The notes: generated from the letters alone by a model not told the origin. Counted from the stretch's first letter, positions 7,622 through 17,282 are shown. The stretch: DNA of 59,095 nt from a virus (IMGVR_UViG_3300046169_000006:1-59095), one strand, 5' to 3'. Numbers and translations are program-made.

Positions 7622-8728
7622 TTATAAGTATACTTTTTTGTTCGGTAGGTAGCTAACTAAACCCATCGTGTCTGGCCTGTAATCTTCGGGCCACACGATA
7701 TGGAAGTCTTCGTCTGCTGCTCCTGCATATTCTGGAAGGTGGGTCTTCACTTTAAGTAAAGGAATCCGCGCTTCGTCCATAATCCCCTGCTCTTCATACT
7801 TGTCATACTCATCAGCGAGTTTTTTCAGCCACAAGTACCACCCGTAATCGGGGATTAGCGTTTCTTCGTCCTCGGGGTCGCCAAGGGCGTTACGTTCTTG
7901 GATAACAATTCCTGCAACCCGTGTATCGTACACATAAGTTGGGTATTGTTCAAAAAGTTGACGCATTACAAAGTCTCCTCTCAATGCCTTTTTCTTCAGG
8001 TCCAAGTACATGAGAGTGTCTTCACCAACGGTAAAGTCTAAGTTAAAGCGGTTATTCTCTGTAGCGTTCTTACTAAACCAGACAAGCCGCAAGTGGCTCT
8101 CCCAGTTACTAATATATTTGTAGCAGTGAATCGCCCAACGTTGGTGGACGTCTGCAAGTTTAGTCGAGAACTCATCCCCTTCAATTTTCCTAACATGGTT
8201 CCCACTCGTGGTGTCTTGCCACCATTGGTACTCTTGGTAGAAACACCTGTTGCCATACCCGTGCACCTTGTCAGCGTCGTTCGGGTCGTTAACTCCAATG
8301 GTCGGAGACCTCGCCGCGTCATTAACTAGTTCGCCAACCGACCAGTGATAACCGCTTTCTTTGTAGATACCGTACTGGTACTCTAGGGCCAACACATCCG
8401 GGGCTTTATCGCTTTTGGCTAACTCTTTGTAGGTCCAGTAGCCATGCGGAGTAATAAAATCATCCCCGTCTACTAGAACCATGTAATCGTTGTCTGACGC
8501 TTCAAACAAATCAAAGACAGAGTTTTTACCTTTAGAGGGGCCACCATCGGACTCGGTAATGTAATACTCTATGCCGGAGTTGGCGCAATACGTACTGGCG
8601 TCCGAAACGAAATCCTCGTCGAGAGAGTTAATTACAATCACGAGGTCTTCTTTGGCGATCGTCTTGACGTGCCTAGTTACCGCTTTCATATTACGGCAGA
8701 CGAGTGCGTAAAACTTAACTTTACCCAT
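7622..8728 (-). CDS. Glycosyltransferase-like protein (GT-A, family 2 type)
   Basis: The 368-residue protein has a GT-A style N-terminus: strands FYALVCRN and LVIVINSL, a donor-binding region (ESDGGPSKGKNSVFDLFEAS, 59-78) and the metal-binding DxD motif in DYMVLVDGDDF (81-91, D87/D89/D90). The C-terminal 200 residues are Trp/Tyr-rich and unassigned. It should transfer a sugar from a nucleotide donor; the acceptor is not indicated. Its position among tail-fibre genes suggests modification of virion or host-surface components. It is encoded in the late operon, nine bases after the tail chaperone gene. Confidence 0.75.
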   Translation of the reverse strand: MGKVKFYALVCRNMKAVTRHVKTIAKEDLVIVINSLDEDFVSDASTYCANSGIEYYITESDGGPSKGKNSVFDLFEASDNDYMVLVDGDDFITPHGYWTYKELAKSDKAPDVLALEYQYGIYKESGYHWSVGELVNDAARSPTIGVNDPNDADKVHGYGNRCFYQEYQWWQDTTSGNHVRKIEGDEFSTKLADVHQRWAIHCYKYISNWESHLRLVWFSKNATENNRFNLDFTVGEDTLMYLDLKKKALRGDFVMRQLFEQYPTYVYDTRVAGIVIQERNALGDPEDEETLIPDYGWYLWLKKLADEYDKYEEQGIMDEARIPLLKVKTHLPEYAGAADEDFHIVWPEDYRPDTMGLVSYLPNKKVYL

Positions 8729-8736
8729 AACTAACT

Positions 8737-9267
8737 CTAATCCACGGGCCTAACAGGCCATGCGATATTTTCTGGAAACCCTGATTGCTCGGGGAGTTCT
8801 CTCAAGGCCTGCCTGTAAGCAACCATCTCATCTGAAACGGGGCGGTCAGGGAACATGTAAAAATCTGTTGCCGATAAAAGGGAGTTTCGTTTTTGACGGA
8901 TCGCAGCTATTTTCTGGTTAGCGTCAAGGGCGGTAATATCGTATACGATCCTCAACTCGGTATCCGTCTCTTCTAACCGCTCAGTACAAGACTCTACGTC
9001 TGCATCAAACTCAGGTTTGTCTGTAAACACAGTAGGCTTAGCTTGACCGTTAGCAACACTCAGTGTGAAGTCTTGCGCATCTCGTACCCTTTTCCAATGG
9101 TTTTGCGCTCTGAAAGCTGAGGTTTTTGCAAGATGGTGCAGGTTTTCTTCCGTAATAGGTAGTTCAAAGGCAACGCGAGTAAAGTACGCTGGGTTATCGC
9201 CAAGGGTGTACTTTAGCTGCATATTCATGTGCAGTTTGTCTACGTGGATTATTTCATAATCAATCAT
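8737..9267 (-). CDS. Tail assembly chaperone-like protein
   Basis: The 176-residue product has an N-terminal domain of unknown type and a C-terminal segment, IRQKRNSLLSATDFYMFPDR followed by VSDEMVAYRQALRELPEQSG and a final WPVRPVD. That is the typical pattern of the Phage_tail_APC family (tail assembly chaperone, associated with tail fibres), in which an R-x-x-LL-x-x-DW/Y segment precedes an RQALRDLP box. It is placed between fibre-type genes and the glycosyltransferase. It probably helps fibre folding or attachment and may stay in the virion. Confidence 0.75.
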   Translation of the reverse strand: MIDYEIIHVDKLHMNMQLKYTLGDNPAYFTRVAFELPITEENLHHLAKTSAFRAQNHWKRVRDAQDFTLSVANGQAKPTVFTDKPEFDADVESCTERLEETDTELRIVYDITALDANQKIAAIRQKRNSLLSATDFYMFPDRPVSDEMVAYRQALRELPEQSGFPENIAWPVRPVD

Positions 9268-9278
9268 GTCGTAAAATC

Positions 9279-10013
9279 CTATAATAGGGAAAAATAAACT
9301 TGGAAGTCGTCAGCGGAGGCGGCTGCGTTTCCTTTTGATTTTATATTGTTAAAAATCGTATCAAAGTTCTGCACATCATTACCTTGGCTATTTGTAGGCG
9401 TCCACGTAATGAACTTCTCACCCGTACTTTGGTAGTGGTCTCGGTAGTAAGCATAGTCGCTGCGCAAAAGCGTGTACCAAGTACTGCCGCTAAACTTAAA
9501 GTGTATTTTTTGCCAATCAGTGGTTGTTGTGTGGGACAGATTATCAATGGTGACTGTGATGTGCTTTGATGACCCTTGCCCTGTTCTTCTCATCGACTGT
9601 GTCTCTTGATCGAAGACATAGTACATCCCATCGACTGCGTAGTCGCAGACCTGTATTCCAAAAAGATCATTCCCTCCAGCGACATCTGTATAAGTATCTA
9701 TAGTGCCAAATCCAGAGGTCGAAGAACCTGATTCAGGGTGGACAAAAGACGTTTTGCCAGTGCGACCGTAGCCATAGCGGTGAAGGGTACTACTATTAGT
9801 TCCCGTATTAACAGAATTCTTACTCGCATGGATCGTAAAAGTCTCACCCTCTGGACCATAAGTTTGGCCGTAGAAGTCCTCGATACTTATCGTCCCGGAT
9901 TGAGGAAGGCCTGCGGCGTCACCATAGTATTCAGTAAGACTGGTAGGCGGGCTACCGCCCATTTCAGCCTCTATCATCGACATAGACAGCGGACCGCTAC
10001 TAGGAAGCGTCAT
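9279..10013 (-). CDS. Fibre-associated structural protein
   Basis: The 244-residue protein starts MTLPSSGPLSMSMIEAEMGG and contains LTEYYGDAAGLPQSGTISI plus EDFYG, an N-terminal motif common to small marine-phage tail or neck proteins. The rest is Gly/Ser/Thr/Tyr-rich beta structure typical of receptor-facing or fibre-tip domains. Its first 14 bases overlap the end of the large S74 fibre gene, suggesting coupled expression. A structural role is supported by context; binding target unknown. Confidence 0.65.
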   Translation of the reverse strand: MTLPSSGPLSMSMIEAEMGGSPPTSLTEYYGDAAGLPQSGTISIEDFYGQTYGPEGETFTIHASKNSVNTGTNSSTLHRYGYGRTGKTSFVHPESGSSTSGFGTIDTYTDVAGGNDLFGIQVCDYAVDGMYYVFDQETQSMRRTGQGSSKHITVTIDNLSHTTTTDWQKIHFKFSGSTWYTLLRSDYAYYRDHYQSTGEKFITWTPTNSQGNDVQNFDTIFNNIKSKGNAAASADDFQVYFSLL

Positions 10014-13000
10014 TTTTTACTCCTTTCAATTCGTCGATCTCAGCCTTTAAGTCCTTAATAGCTTCAATCAGATAACCAATCGTATTTCCGTAAGCTACGC
10101 TGAGATATTCCCCGTCGTCGTGAACTAGTTCTGGCGCAACTTTCTGAAGTTCTTGCGCAATAACACCCGAGTTTGCTTCTCCGTCTTTTGTGAACGAAAC
10201 GCCGCGCATTTCATAAACTTTTGAGCCGTCTAGTGTTTCGACGTTATCTTTAAGACGCGCATCGGAGTACGCAGTCACGTTTCCTGTCGCAGTATAATCC
10301 CCGCCAGACGTAAATTTATGTCTGAGGTCTCCGGTAACACCATTGATAGCCATGTAGTTCGCATTCCCGGTGGCCTGCCCGTTGTACTCCAGTGACATGC
10401 CCGATGTGATGGTGTCGCTGGTGTTTTCGGAAAACTGAATATACGGTCTATTGGACGTGTCACTTTTTAACACAAGCAGGCAATGTCGTTGGTCGGCGGT
10501 ACCATTAGCTTCGGTTATTATTACCCTGCCGTTCGCGTCCGGTCGTAAGAACGCAGATGCTTGAAACCCGTCGACAGTGTCCGCGTCTAGGCCCGAACCG
10601 GACCCATCATTGCCGCTATCCCAAAACTTTTTCCAATCGCCGAAATCGCCATTACTAACATACCTATTCCAAATGTTGCTGTGAGAAGAAGCTGTAATTT
10701 GGTGCCCGTAAGGGTAGGCGCCCCCGCCGCTGCCGGCATGAGCATATATGTTTAAACCCCAGTGGGCGTTGTTACCGCTTTCAGGGTTATTAGTCGCACT
10801 ATCTTGGTAGCGAAATGGTGCTATCCCGACCGCCTTATCTGTACCAGCTATTTGCCACGCAGAATTAAGATTAGACGTAGAAAAACCATGGGAGATAAAC
10901 GACCCACTAGTTTGGTTAAAGTTGCCCGTTTTCGTATCGTCAGCATCAGAGCGTAGGAAACTGCCTGACCCTATACCATCTAAAGTATCGGCGTCTAAGC
11001 CGGAGCCAGAGCCGTCGTTACCGGAGTGATAAATCGTATTACCAAACGTGAATGACTCGTTTGTGGCTGAATTAAGTTCAAGTGGGTACGGTGTTTCCCA
11101 GCCGTTGTCATCCGCCCGATCAGCGAGAATATAAAATCTATTACTGTTGGCGTGGAGCCAGAAGTCGTCGGCTTGAGTTGAGTCTGCACCATCGCCCGTA
11201 TCTTCAAACTTGATTTGCGGCGAGGTTGCTTGAAGTGTGATTTGGCCAGTAGTTACAAGGTTTCCAGAAATAGTGTCATCTGCATCACTTCTAATAAAAC
11301 TAGCTGCTTGAACCCCGTCGACAGTGTCCGCGTCTAGCCCAGAGCCGGAACCGTCATTGCCGTCTGTCCACGATGCGAACCTATCGGGAGCATGGGTAAC
11401 ACGGTAGGCCGCACTACTGGCAAGATACCAAGCAAAGTCTTCATCGTCGCCGCCTTTACACGCTACGTGCCCACCTGAGCTGAAAGTCCCTGTATTTCCG
11501 CAATGTGACACACGCGCGTACCATTCCCACTTCCCCGTGCCTACATGATCGGTTAGCCAATAAGAAGTCTTATTAGACCCTTGCGCGTTTTCATGTAGCG
11601 TCAAATGCCGATCTTCTGGGACGAGGGCTTGGAATATCTGAACAACTGTTTGATTGTCACCACTAGCAAAAGTTTGGTGAAACCCTCCGAAATTAGGACT
11701 AGCAGACCCTACGGTGTATTGGATTCTAATCACTTTGCCGGAACTATTGGGCGCAGCTTTACCTAAAGTAGTACTGGCGTCTTCATAGTGGTGCGTGACG
11801 GCGGTGCCTCCCTCGTTATTGTAAACAGCGACACCGTTTTGACCGGAAGCAAAGTCTTCGTCTTGGTGTATTCTTGTACCGCTACCTCTTACCGCTGTGA
11901 CAATAGGGTTCCAAGGTCCACGTTCAGGCGAGGAACTAGGCATGTATAGAGCGCGTTTACTGTTTACCTCTAAAAGTCCGGCGCAATATATACTTCCATC
12001 GACGAGTAAGTGACTGTCTATGTTCGCTTTATCTGTGACGTTTAGCTGCCCGTGAATGTTAACAAGAGTATTAGTCTCACTGCCGCCTATGATAAACCCG
12101 TCATTAGACGTTGAAGGCTCATACCCAACTTGGCCATCCGCGTGCTTATATTTAATCCAACCATACTGCTCTTCACTGTTTGCAAAACCATCAAAGTTAT
12201 CTGAGAACTTTATCATGGCCCCGTTGGAAGCGGCGTTTGTTGCCGACTGGATGTATAGAGGGCCGTCATCTTTTCGAAGGGTTAGTTGGCCTGTTGCCAT
12301 GTCGTCTGCGTTCGAACGCAAGAAACTACTAGCGTGGAGCCCGTCCAACAAATCCGCGTTTAAACCGCTACCGCCACCGTCGTTCCCGGAATGCCAAATA
12401 GGGGTTCCCACACTGTTCTGGATAACATAATATCCAGCGGCGGTTTCTGTCGTGTCAAACTCAGTCCCGTACCCAGTGGGCTTAGTTGTAGTGCCTGTAC
12501 TAGGGGTAAAGATTTCTGAACTACCCTCTCGAGTAAGGTCTACAGACACTTGGCTGTACTTAGTTAACGCAATATATACGTCGTAATTATGGTAACCAGT
12601 GTCTTCAGTCGCCTTAACAACAAGGACTCCCGTGCCTGAGGTAGACACACCAACAGTCCCTTCAATACATAAGTCAGCACCAGAATTCCCCTCTCTCCCG
12701 AAAAAGTTCAGGTCAAAAAAACATGTGCCGAAAGCCTCTACGTGGTTGTTGAGACTGCCTCGCATGTGCAAGCCACCATTGCCCTTATTGACTGTAGCGA
12801 CTTTGAAATAAACGGGGAAGGTGGTAAGGTTGCCTTGGTCCGCTGGGCGCCACCGCTTCATCTTCCCGCCAACGTTAAAAAAGGACCCGGAGCCTATTCC
12901 ATCCAAAGTATCGGCGTCTAGCCCTGAGCCTGAGCCGTCATTGCCTGCGTGCCAGATTTTGAAGTTACTTGTAGTAGTTCCCGGACGCCAATAGATGTTG

Positions 13001-13317
13001 TTGTCAGCGCTTTGCGTGTATAGCATGCCGACGCGACCGGAATTATTTTGCCACTCTATCGAAGGAGAGTTACTGTCATGGGTTCTTTTTATTAACAAAC
13101 CCGAATGAAAATCACCATGATTGATAACAAGGCCATTGCCAGTATCAGCCGTAATTGTTGTTGCGCCGGTAATCGTTGTTGCGCCGCTAGTAACAGTACC
13201 GAGAGTCACATTGTTACCGCTCTCGTACTTAGCAGAGTTTAAATTCGTGAAGTTGTCATCAACCTCAGTATTAGTTAGGGGCGAACCCTTTCCTGATCGT
13301 GTTGTAATCGTAGCCAT
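10000..13317 (-). CDS. Tail fibre with five internal repeats and C-terminal S74 chaperone domain
   Basis: The 1105-residue protein begins MATITTRSGKGSPLTNTEVD, a usual fibre N-terminus. Five copies of a spacer-repeat, roughly GNDGSGSGLDADTLDGIGSG followed by SFLRSDADD, separate beta-rich domains; they are encoded near 10571-10613, 10981-11023, 11316-11360, 12340-12390 and 12901-12950. The C-terminal 90 residues are a peptidase S74 intramolecular chaperone (SDARLKDNVETL, EANSGVIAQELQKVAPELV, YLIEAIKDLKAEIDELK) with the expected Ser1018/Lys1023 dyad, which trimerises the fibre and then cleaves itself off. It should bind the host receptor. The repeats could recombine and so change fibre length. 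Confidence 0.9.
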   Translation of the reverse strand: MATITTRSGKGSPLTNTEVDDNFTNLNSAKYESGNNVTLGTVTSGATTITGATTITADTGNGLVINHGDFHSGLLIKRTHDSNSPSIEWQNNSGRVGMLYTQSADNNIYWRPGTTTSNFKIWHAGNDGSGSGLDADTLDGIGSGSFFNVGGKMKRWRPADQGNLTTFPVYFKVATVNKGNGGLHMRGSLNNHVEAFGTCFFDLNFFGREGNSGADLCIEGTVGVSTSGTGVLVVKATEDTGYHNYDVYIALTKYSQVSVDLTREGSSEIFTPSTGTTTKPTGYGTEFDTTETAAGYYVIQNSVGTPIWHSGNDGGGSGLNADLLDGLHASSFLRSNADDMATGQLTLRKDDGPLYIQSATNAASNGAMIKFSDNFDGFANSEEQYGWIKYKHADGQVGYEPSTSNDGFIIGGSETNTLVNIHGQLNVTDKANIDSHLLVDGSIYCAGLLEVNSKRALYMPSSSPERGPWNPIVTAVRGSGTRIHQDEDFASGQNGVAVYNNEGGTAVTHHYEDASTTLGKAAPNSSGKVIRIQYTVGSASPNFGGFHQTFASGDNQTVVQIFQALVPEDRHLTLHENAQGSNKTSYWLTDHVGTGKWEWYARVSHCGNTGTFSSGGHVACKGGDDEDFAWYLASSAAYRVTHAPDRFASWTDGNDGSGSGLDADTVDGVQAASFIRSDADDTISGNLVTTGQITLQATSPQIKFEDTGDGADSTQADDFWLHANSNRFYILADRADDNGWETPYPLELNSATNESFTFGNTIYHSGNDGSGSGLDADTLDGIGSGSFLRSDADDTKTGNFNQTSGSFISHGFSTSNLNSAWQIAGTDKAVGIAPFRYQDSATNNPESGNNAHWGLNIYAHAGSGGGAYPYGHQITASSHSNIWNRYVSNGDFGDWKKFWDSGNDGSGSGLDADTVDGFQASAFLRPDANGRVIITEANGTADQRHCLLVLKSDTSNRPYIQFSENTSDTITSGMSLEYNGQATGNANYMAINGVTGDLRHKFTSGGDYTATGNVTAYSDARLKDNVETLDGSKVYEMRGVSFTKDGEANSGVIAQELQKVAPELVHDDGEYLSVAYGNTIGYLIEAIKDLKAEIDELKGVKNDAS

Positions 13318-13336
13318 GAATCACACCCCTAACTTT

Positions 13337-13795
13337 TTAAGATGCAGAAAGAGTGATGGTCCAAGTCACGGACATCGTATCTTCTGCTGCTTTGTTAACA
13401 ACGCTGAACTTAGTACGACAAAGCATGTCGCCAGAAGTAGCAGCATTAAAGATACCTGCTTCAGTAACAGCACCTGTTGCATCACCAGCTTCAAACGAGC
13501 AAACGTATTTAACTTTCTCGTCATTAGTACCTTCGATAGCGGTTGAATCTAGCGGTTCACGGCTGCCCAACATGGAAATCAGATCGGCCTGACCCGCTGC
13601 CGGAGCAGTTGTACTAGAACCCAGTGCCATGTGAGACATCACGCCTTTAGTAGTACCTGTCATGCGCGAGGCAATGTATGCTAAGCCATCATTTACGATT
13701 AAGTTTTTAACTGTTCGTTGGTCTTTTATTTTTCCGGCCTTGTCCTTGAGGACTATGTTAAGCTGGCCGGAGAGCTTCAAGTTTTCGTTAATCAT
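13337..13795 (-). CDS. Structural protein, tail/appendage, small
   Basis: A 152-residue protein starting MINENLKLSGQLNIVLKDKA, with LIVNDGLAYIASRMTG, MSHMALGSSTTAPAA and a beta-sandwich-like C-terminus (VTEAGIFNAATSG, SVTWTITLSA). This pattern recurs in small tail or fibre-network proteins of tailed phages. It lies between the S74 fibre gene and the repeat protein. No catalytic motif is seen. The structural role is inferred from position and fold type. Confidence 0.7.
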   Translation of the reverse strand: MINENLKLSGQLNIVLKDKAGKIKDQRTVKNLIVNDGLAYIASRMTGTTKGVMSHMALGSSTTAPAAGQADLISMLGSREPLDSTAIEGTNDEKVKYVCSFEAGDATGAVTEAGIFNAATSGDMLCRTKFSVVNKAAEDTMSVTWTITLSAS

Positions 13796-13806
13796 AACGA
13801 TCTCCT

Positions 13807-15369
13807 TCAGAACGTAGTGGAAGCGCCGACAAAGTCTTCCTCAAAGTAAGTAAAGTCAGAATACCCCTGACTCCGCAAAAACCCCGTGTCGGTACTCGAG
13901 GCTGAACTTAGTAGCACCTTGTGGGGCGATACACTTATTGCGTCTCCTAAAAGGGCGCTGTCCACAGAGACCGTTTTTACAAACGATCTTTTCATGGTCT
14001 CTTGGGCTACAGGTATATCATAAAACTGTTTACCTGTAACCATATTTATACTATCAGACGGGGTAACACCATCTATAAATCCTTTGGCAACACCTATGTT
14101 GTGCAGGTCTGTTACCGTGGCAGTATGAGCAAAGGCTCGAATAAACCCTATCTGCACAAGAATTTCATCCGTGAATGATGCCACATCGGTCCGGCTTTTA
14201 CCAAACTGCATAGCTTGTTCGTCGACAACAGTTGCTTCGCCATCAACATCATCTGTAAAGAATGCCGTTTCAGCGAAATGTTTAGCCACTGCTTTAGCGA
14301 ACACCTCATCAGACACCGTAGAATCCTCTGAGAGGGCTTTTCCTAATGCTAGTGTATCAATGGCATCAGAAACGTCTCCCGTGTCTAAGAAAGCCTTGGC
14401 GACGGCTAATACTTCCTCATCAACGATTGCTGTTACCTCAAACACTCCTTTTCCTGCGCTAGTAGTCGCAACGTCAGTGACACTAATCGGTTGCTCACTA
14501 AACGGTTTATGAGGGCCAAGAGAGGGAAGGTCAGCTACTATACCGCCATCTGAAAAACCTGTACCGAACGACTTATTAACAAGTTCTTGGGGGGTCATCG
14601 TTTCCGATAAGCCTTTGCCTACAGCAAACAAGGGGTCGCTGTCAGCTACACTTGCTGAGTCCGTTCGTGGTTTTGAAACTGTAAGTTCGGGCGCATCTAC
14701 TACGCCTAAAGTATCTTGTAGGCGTTTTATCGTCCCAGTGACGACGGCGTCGGTAAGGGCCACAGGGTCAAACTTATTTAGCCCCGAAAGTAAGCTGTGT
14801 ACGTCCGCGACGCTTGCATCATCAGTGTGCGGTTTAGTCAACGCGAGCGTCATTTCCCCGTAGTCTGTGATAGAAACTTCATGCGCCAAGGTCTTAGCAA
14901 AAGAGGAAACGTAAGAATCCGTAGTACTAAGAACCTCAGATGCCTCTTTTCCGAAGGTCTTTTCGTGTATATCAAAAAAGTAAGAGTACTCGGTGAACGG
15001 CTTACTGAGTAGTTTAGCTTGAGCGTCCGCTAAGGTAGCATCGTCAGTGAATGGTTTAAGGAAGTCGACAACGATTTGTTCCGAGGGGCGGATACCATCG
15101 TCAATGTATAACGTTTCCAAGAACGCAGCGAATAACAAGAAGTCGCCTTGTTCCGCCGTTACTATATTTCTCGGGACAGAAATCTTCGAGTTCGCCCAAA
15201 TCCCGAGCTGTTCAAACGTAGCGGATAGTGATGAGACAGCCTGCTGTAGTTTTAGCGGGCTGCTTGAAACCGCACTGGTAGTAGCCTGTATGTCCGCCTG
15301 CGTAGATGTCGTAAGTGGTTCAAAAGTCGCAGAGATCGCATTTACGAATTCAGCGGACTTGATCCTCAC
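13807..15369 (-). CDS. Repetitive appendage protein
   Basis: The 520-residue chain consists mostly of degenerate ~25-30-residue repeats with the pattern x-x-F/L-T/S-D-x-x-S/T-V-x-D-x-x-x-x-x-x-G-K (examples KPHTDDASVADVHSLL, KPRTDSASVADSDPLF, GKALSEDSTVSDEVF). The chain is acidic with almost no cysteines. Such repeats in tail regions suggest an elongated shaft or adaptor in the fibre network. The N-terminus (MRIKSAEFVNAISATFEPLT) is non-repetitive and may anchor to the tail. ATGA overlap with the BppU-like gene upstream. Confidence 0.65.
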   Translation of the reverse strand: MRIKSAEFVNAISATFEPLTTSTQADIQATTSAVSSSPLKLQQAVSSLSATFEQLGIWANSKISVPRNIVTAEQGDFLLFAAFLETLYIDDGIRPSEQIVVDFLKPFTDDATLADAQAKLLSKPFTEYSYFFDIHEKTFGKEASEVLSTTDSYVSSFAKTLAHEVSITDYGEMTLALTKPHTDDASVADVHSLLSGLNKFDPVALTDAVVTGTIKRLQDTLGVVDAPELTVSKPRTDSASVADSDPLFAVGKGLSETMTPQELVNKSFGTGFSDGGIVADLPSLGPHKPFSEQPISVTDVATTSAGKGVFEVTAIVDEEVLAVAKAFLDTGDVSDAIDTLALGKALSEDSTVSDEVFAKAVAKHFAETAFFTDDVDGEATVVDEQAMQFGKSRTDVASFTDEILVQIGFIRAFAHTATVTDLHNIGVAKGFIDGVTPSDSINMVTGKQFYDIPVAQETMKRSFVKTVSVDSALLGDAISVSPHKVLLSSASSTDTGFLRSQGYSDFTYFEEDFVGASTTF

Positions 15370-15701
15370 GCAAAATCCTCCCGGACTTTAAACTTTAACT
15401 TGTCGTACAGCGTCTCACGTAGACCACTGTCTCTAACCACTTCGATTTCGCCTTCGTATGTTCCAGCAGCAACATCAAGGTCGCCTATAGCCCACTGGAG
15501 AACGGCTACGCCTGTGGAAGCTGTATCTGGGTTAATAAAGAAATTACGAGAAAACAGAACACTTTCAGCGCCTGCTTCACGGAAATGTAAAGTAACGGTA
15601 GCGTCTGTTAAGTTTACAGCGGCCCCATCATCGTCGTTAGTTAGGGTTACTCGGATTTGCGGGCCCGTGTCACCCTGTACGTATTTAAATACCTGAGCCA
15701 T
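15366..15701 (-). CDS. BppU N-terminal-like Ig-fold structural protein
   Basis: The 111-residue protein (FKYVQGDTGPQIRVTLTNDD, AVNLTDATVTLHFREAG, VLQWAIGDLDVAAGTYEGEI) fits the short Ig-like domain seen at the N-terminus of baseplate upper protein BppU and in stand-alone phage tail proteins. Probably a tail component connecting the adaptor to fibres. Start overlaps the previous stop (TAATG) and the end overlaps the next start (ATGA), typical of a tightly coupled late operon. Confidence 0.7.
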   Translation of the reverse strand: MAQVFKYVQGDTGPQIRVTLTNDDDGAAVNLTDATVTLHFREAGAESVLFSRNFFINPDTASTGVAVLQWAIGDLDVAAGTYEGEIEVVRDSGLRETLYDKLKFKVREDFA

Positions 15702-16336
15702 TATATACCCCTACTCGCGGTGGATTTATCAAACCCAACAAACTTCGCGCGCAGTCCAACACTGCGTGTATCGCGGCGTTTTGCGTCTGTAGTGTGTTTG
15801 TAAAATTCTGATTTGTAGTAAGCAGCAAGATCAGGGTTCGTCCATTCTTTGCCCGGAATAATTGCCAATCTAGCAATTGCTCCACAAGCAATAGAACGAC
15901 CGTGCGTCTCGAACAAAAAGTCCTCAACCCCGTCAGCGCTCAAAGACGGTTTAATTGCTCCAATCCCCTCAAAGGTATACTTGTTATCAGGCGTTGGATA
16001 AAACCTTATCTGTGTATCCTGATAAATCGTATAACAAGAAGGACGCCCTTTGGACGTTTTAGGAAGATCAAAGTGACGGTCTGACACCCGTTTTATCGGC
16101 TGCCCGTCGACGTAAAGAACCAAAATGTCCTCTAGTACCGACTTTGCAGGGACTTCGATCTCATACTCAGCAGTGTTCTTGCTGGTGAAATCTTTGTCTA
16201 TGTCATACCGCCATATTTGACTGAGTGCGCAAAACTCTGCTGCTGCTTCTTGCAGATGCGACTCGATGATGATTTCCGGACAGCCCGGCAAAATGGGCTG
16301 TATGTAAGGAAGAAAACTAGCCCACTTTACAGCCAT
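15701..16336 (-). CDS. Head-tail adaptor/tail tubular A-like protein
   Basis: The 211-residue protein (WASFLPYIQPILPGCPEIII, HLQEAAAEFCALSQIWRYDI) has a helical N-terminus with E-x-x-L-R-x-A-A-x-E-F-C pattern and a beta-rich middle (YEIEVPAKSVLEDILVLYVD), then a C-terminal helix near AAYYKSEFYKHTTDAKRR. This resembles podovirus adaptor or tail tubular A proteins that sit below the portal. It is immediately next to the DUF6682-like adaptor gene. Function by pattern and position. Confidence 0.65.
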   Translation of the reverse strand: MAVKWASFLPYIQPILPGCPEIIIESHLQEAAAEFCALSQIWRYDIDKDFTSKNTAEYEIEVPAKSVLEDILVLYVDGQPIKRVSDRHFDLPKTSKGRPSCYTIYQDTQIRFYPTPDNKYTFEGIGAIKPSLSADGVEDFLFETHGRSIACGAIARLAIIPGKEWTNPDLAAYYKSEFYKHTTDAKRRDTRSVGLRAKFVGFDKSTASRGI

Positions 16337-16337
16337 A

Positions 16338-17027
16338 TTAAGTCACCTTGCTCATATTGGACGGAGAAACCGCAGCATCCACTTGGTTTTTCATGTTCAG
16401 GGCAGAATTAAACGCGTTGTAAGCTGCTTGAGCACGTTGCTCGTTAGCACCATACTCGGCATCTTTCGAATACGCTCTGTACAGAATCCAATCAATCATT
16501 GGAGACATATAAATATCATCCAGTAGGATTGTTGTGGCGTCAGTGCCTGTTGGATCAAGTTGACTTTCAGTCTGAGCATGCGCTCCGGGAGAATCTGTAT
16601 ACACAACTTCAACTTCAGCAGAAGTCGTAGCCGGTGGGTAAACAAAAAACTCTTTCGGTTGGCGTGGATCAAACGTGTAGTGCTGTATAGCGGTCGTACC
16701 AGTTTCAGCGTGCCATGCGGGGCGTTGGTCGTCCAGCACACTACGTGCCACAAGGCGGATAACCTTGTAACCTGAGTCTGAAGCAAGGTTTCTTGTTACA
16801 TCAAGCAAGCGTAACCCCGAAGGGAAATCTGCTGTCAGAACCTGCCTTGTACCTGCTACACAAGTAAATGACCCTGTTTTTGCGTTTGCGTCAGGACGTG
16901 CAAGAGTAATCGCGAGATAAGACTCGTTCATCCAGTTTTGCAATTCCGTGCGCGGCCAGCGAATGTTGGTGTCTTGTAAGACATCCTCTACTCGTCGGAT
17001 AATGTCAGTAACTTTTACTGTAGACAT
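16338..17027 (-). CDS. Phage adaptor protein, DUF6682-like
   Basis: The 229-residue protein has VTDIIRRVEDVLQDTNIRWP then RTELQNWMNESYLAITLARP, the pattern of phage adaptor proteins grouped as DUF6682-like (from memory), with a beta domain in the middle and a C-terminal helical arm (DWILYRAYSKDAEYGANEQR). It probably forms the ring joining portal to tail. It lies in the expected place, after the coat gene and before the second adaptor. Confidence 0.7.
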   Translation of the reverse strand: MSTVKVTDIIRRVEDVLQDTNIRWPRTELQNWMNESYLAITLARPDANAKTGSFTCVAGTRQVLTADFPSGLRLLDVTRNLASDSGYKVIRLVARSVLDDQRPAWHAETGTTAIQHYTFDPRQPKEFFVYPPATTSAEVEVVYTDSPGAHAQTESQLDPTGTDATTILLDDIYMSPMIDWILYRAYSKDAEYGANEQRAQAAYNAFNSALNMKNQVDAAVSPSNMSKVT

Positions 17028-17037
17028 CCGTTACCCC

Positions 17038-17271
17038 CTACGTACTAGATTTGGGTGCAGCGGCAGCTTTAGCTGTCTTTGACTTAGTAGCTTTAGCTTG
17101 AGGCTTTGGAGCTGGCTTTAAAGATTTAGCCATTTCCTCACCTTCAGCAGTAAGAACCAATTCGTCGCCGATTACTCTGGCTACAACCACGCGTGATCCG
17201 TCAACAATAGCAACTGCTTTATTAGTCAGTAGCTCGGCGTTAACGGCATTGATTACGTCATAAACGTTCAT
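17038..17271 (-). CDS. Small protein with Ala/Lys/Pro-rich tail
   Basis: The 77-residue product has a short ordered N-terminal half (MNVYDVINAVNAELLTNKAV) and a low-complexity, basic, Ala/Pro-rich C-terminus (KPAPKPQAKATKSKTAKAAA). It follows the coat gene after an intrinsic terminator. It may be a head decoration or neck protein; nothing in the sequence fixes this. Its ribosome site (AGGAGG) lies just downstream of the terminator T-tract. Confidence 0.55.
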   Translation of the reverse strand: MNVYDVINAVNAELLTNKAVAIVDGSRVVVARVIGDELVLTAEGEEMAKSLKPAPKPQAKATKSKTAKAAAAPKSST

Positions 17272-17282
17272 AATAACCTCCT

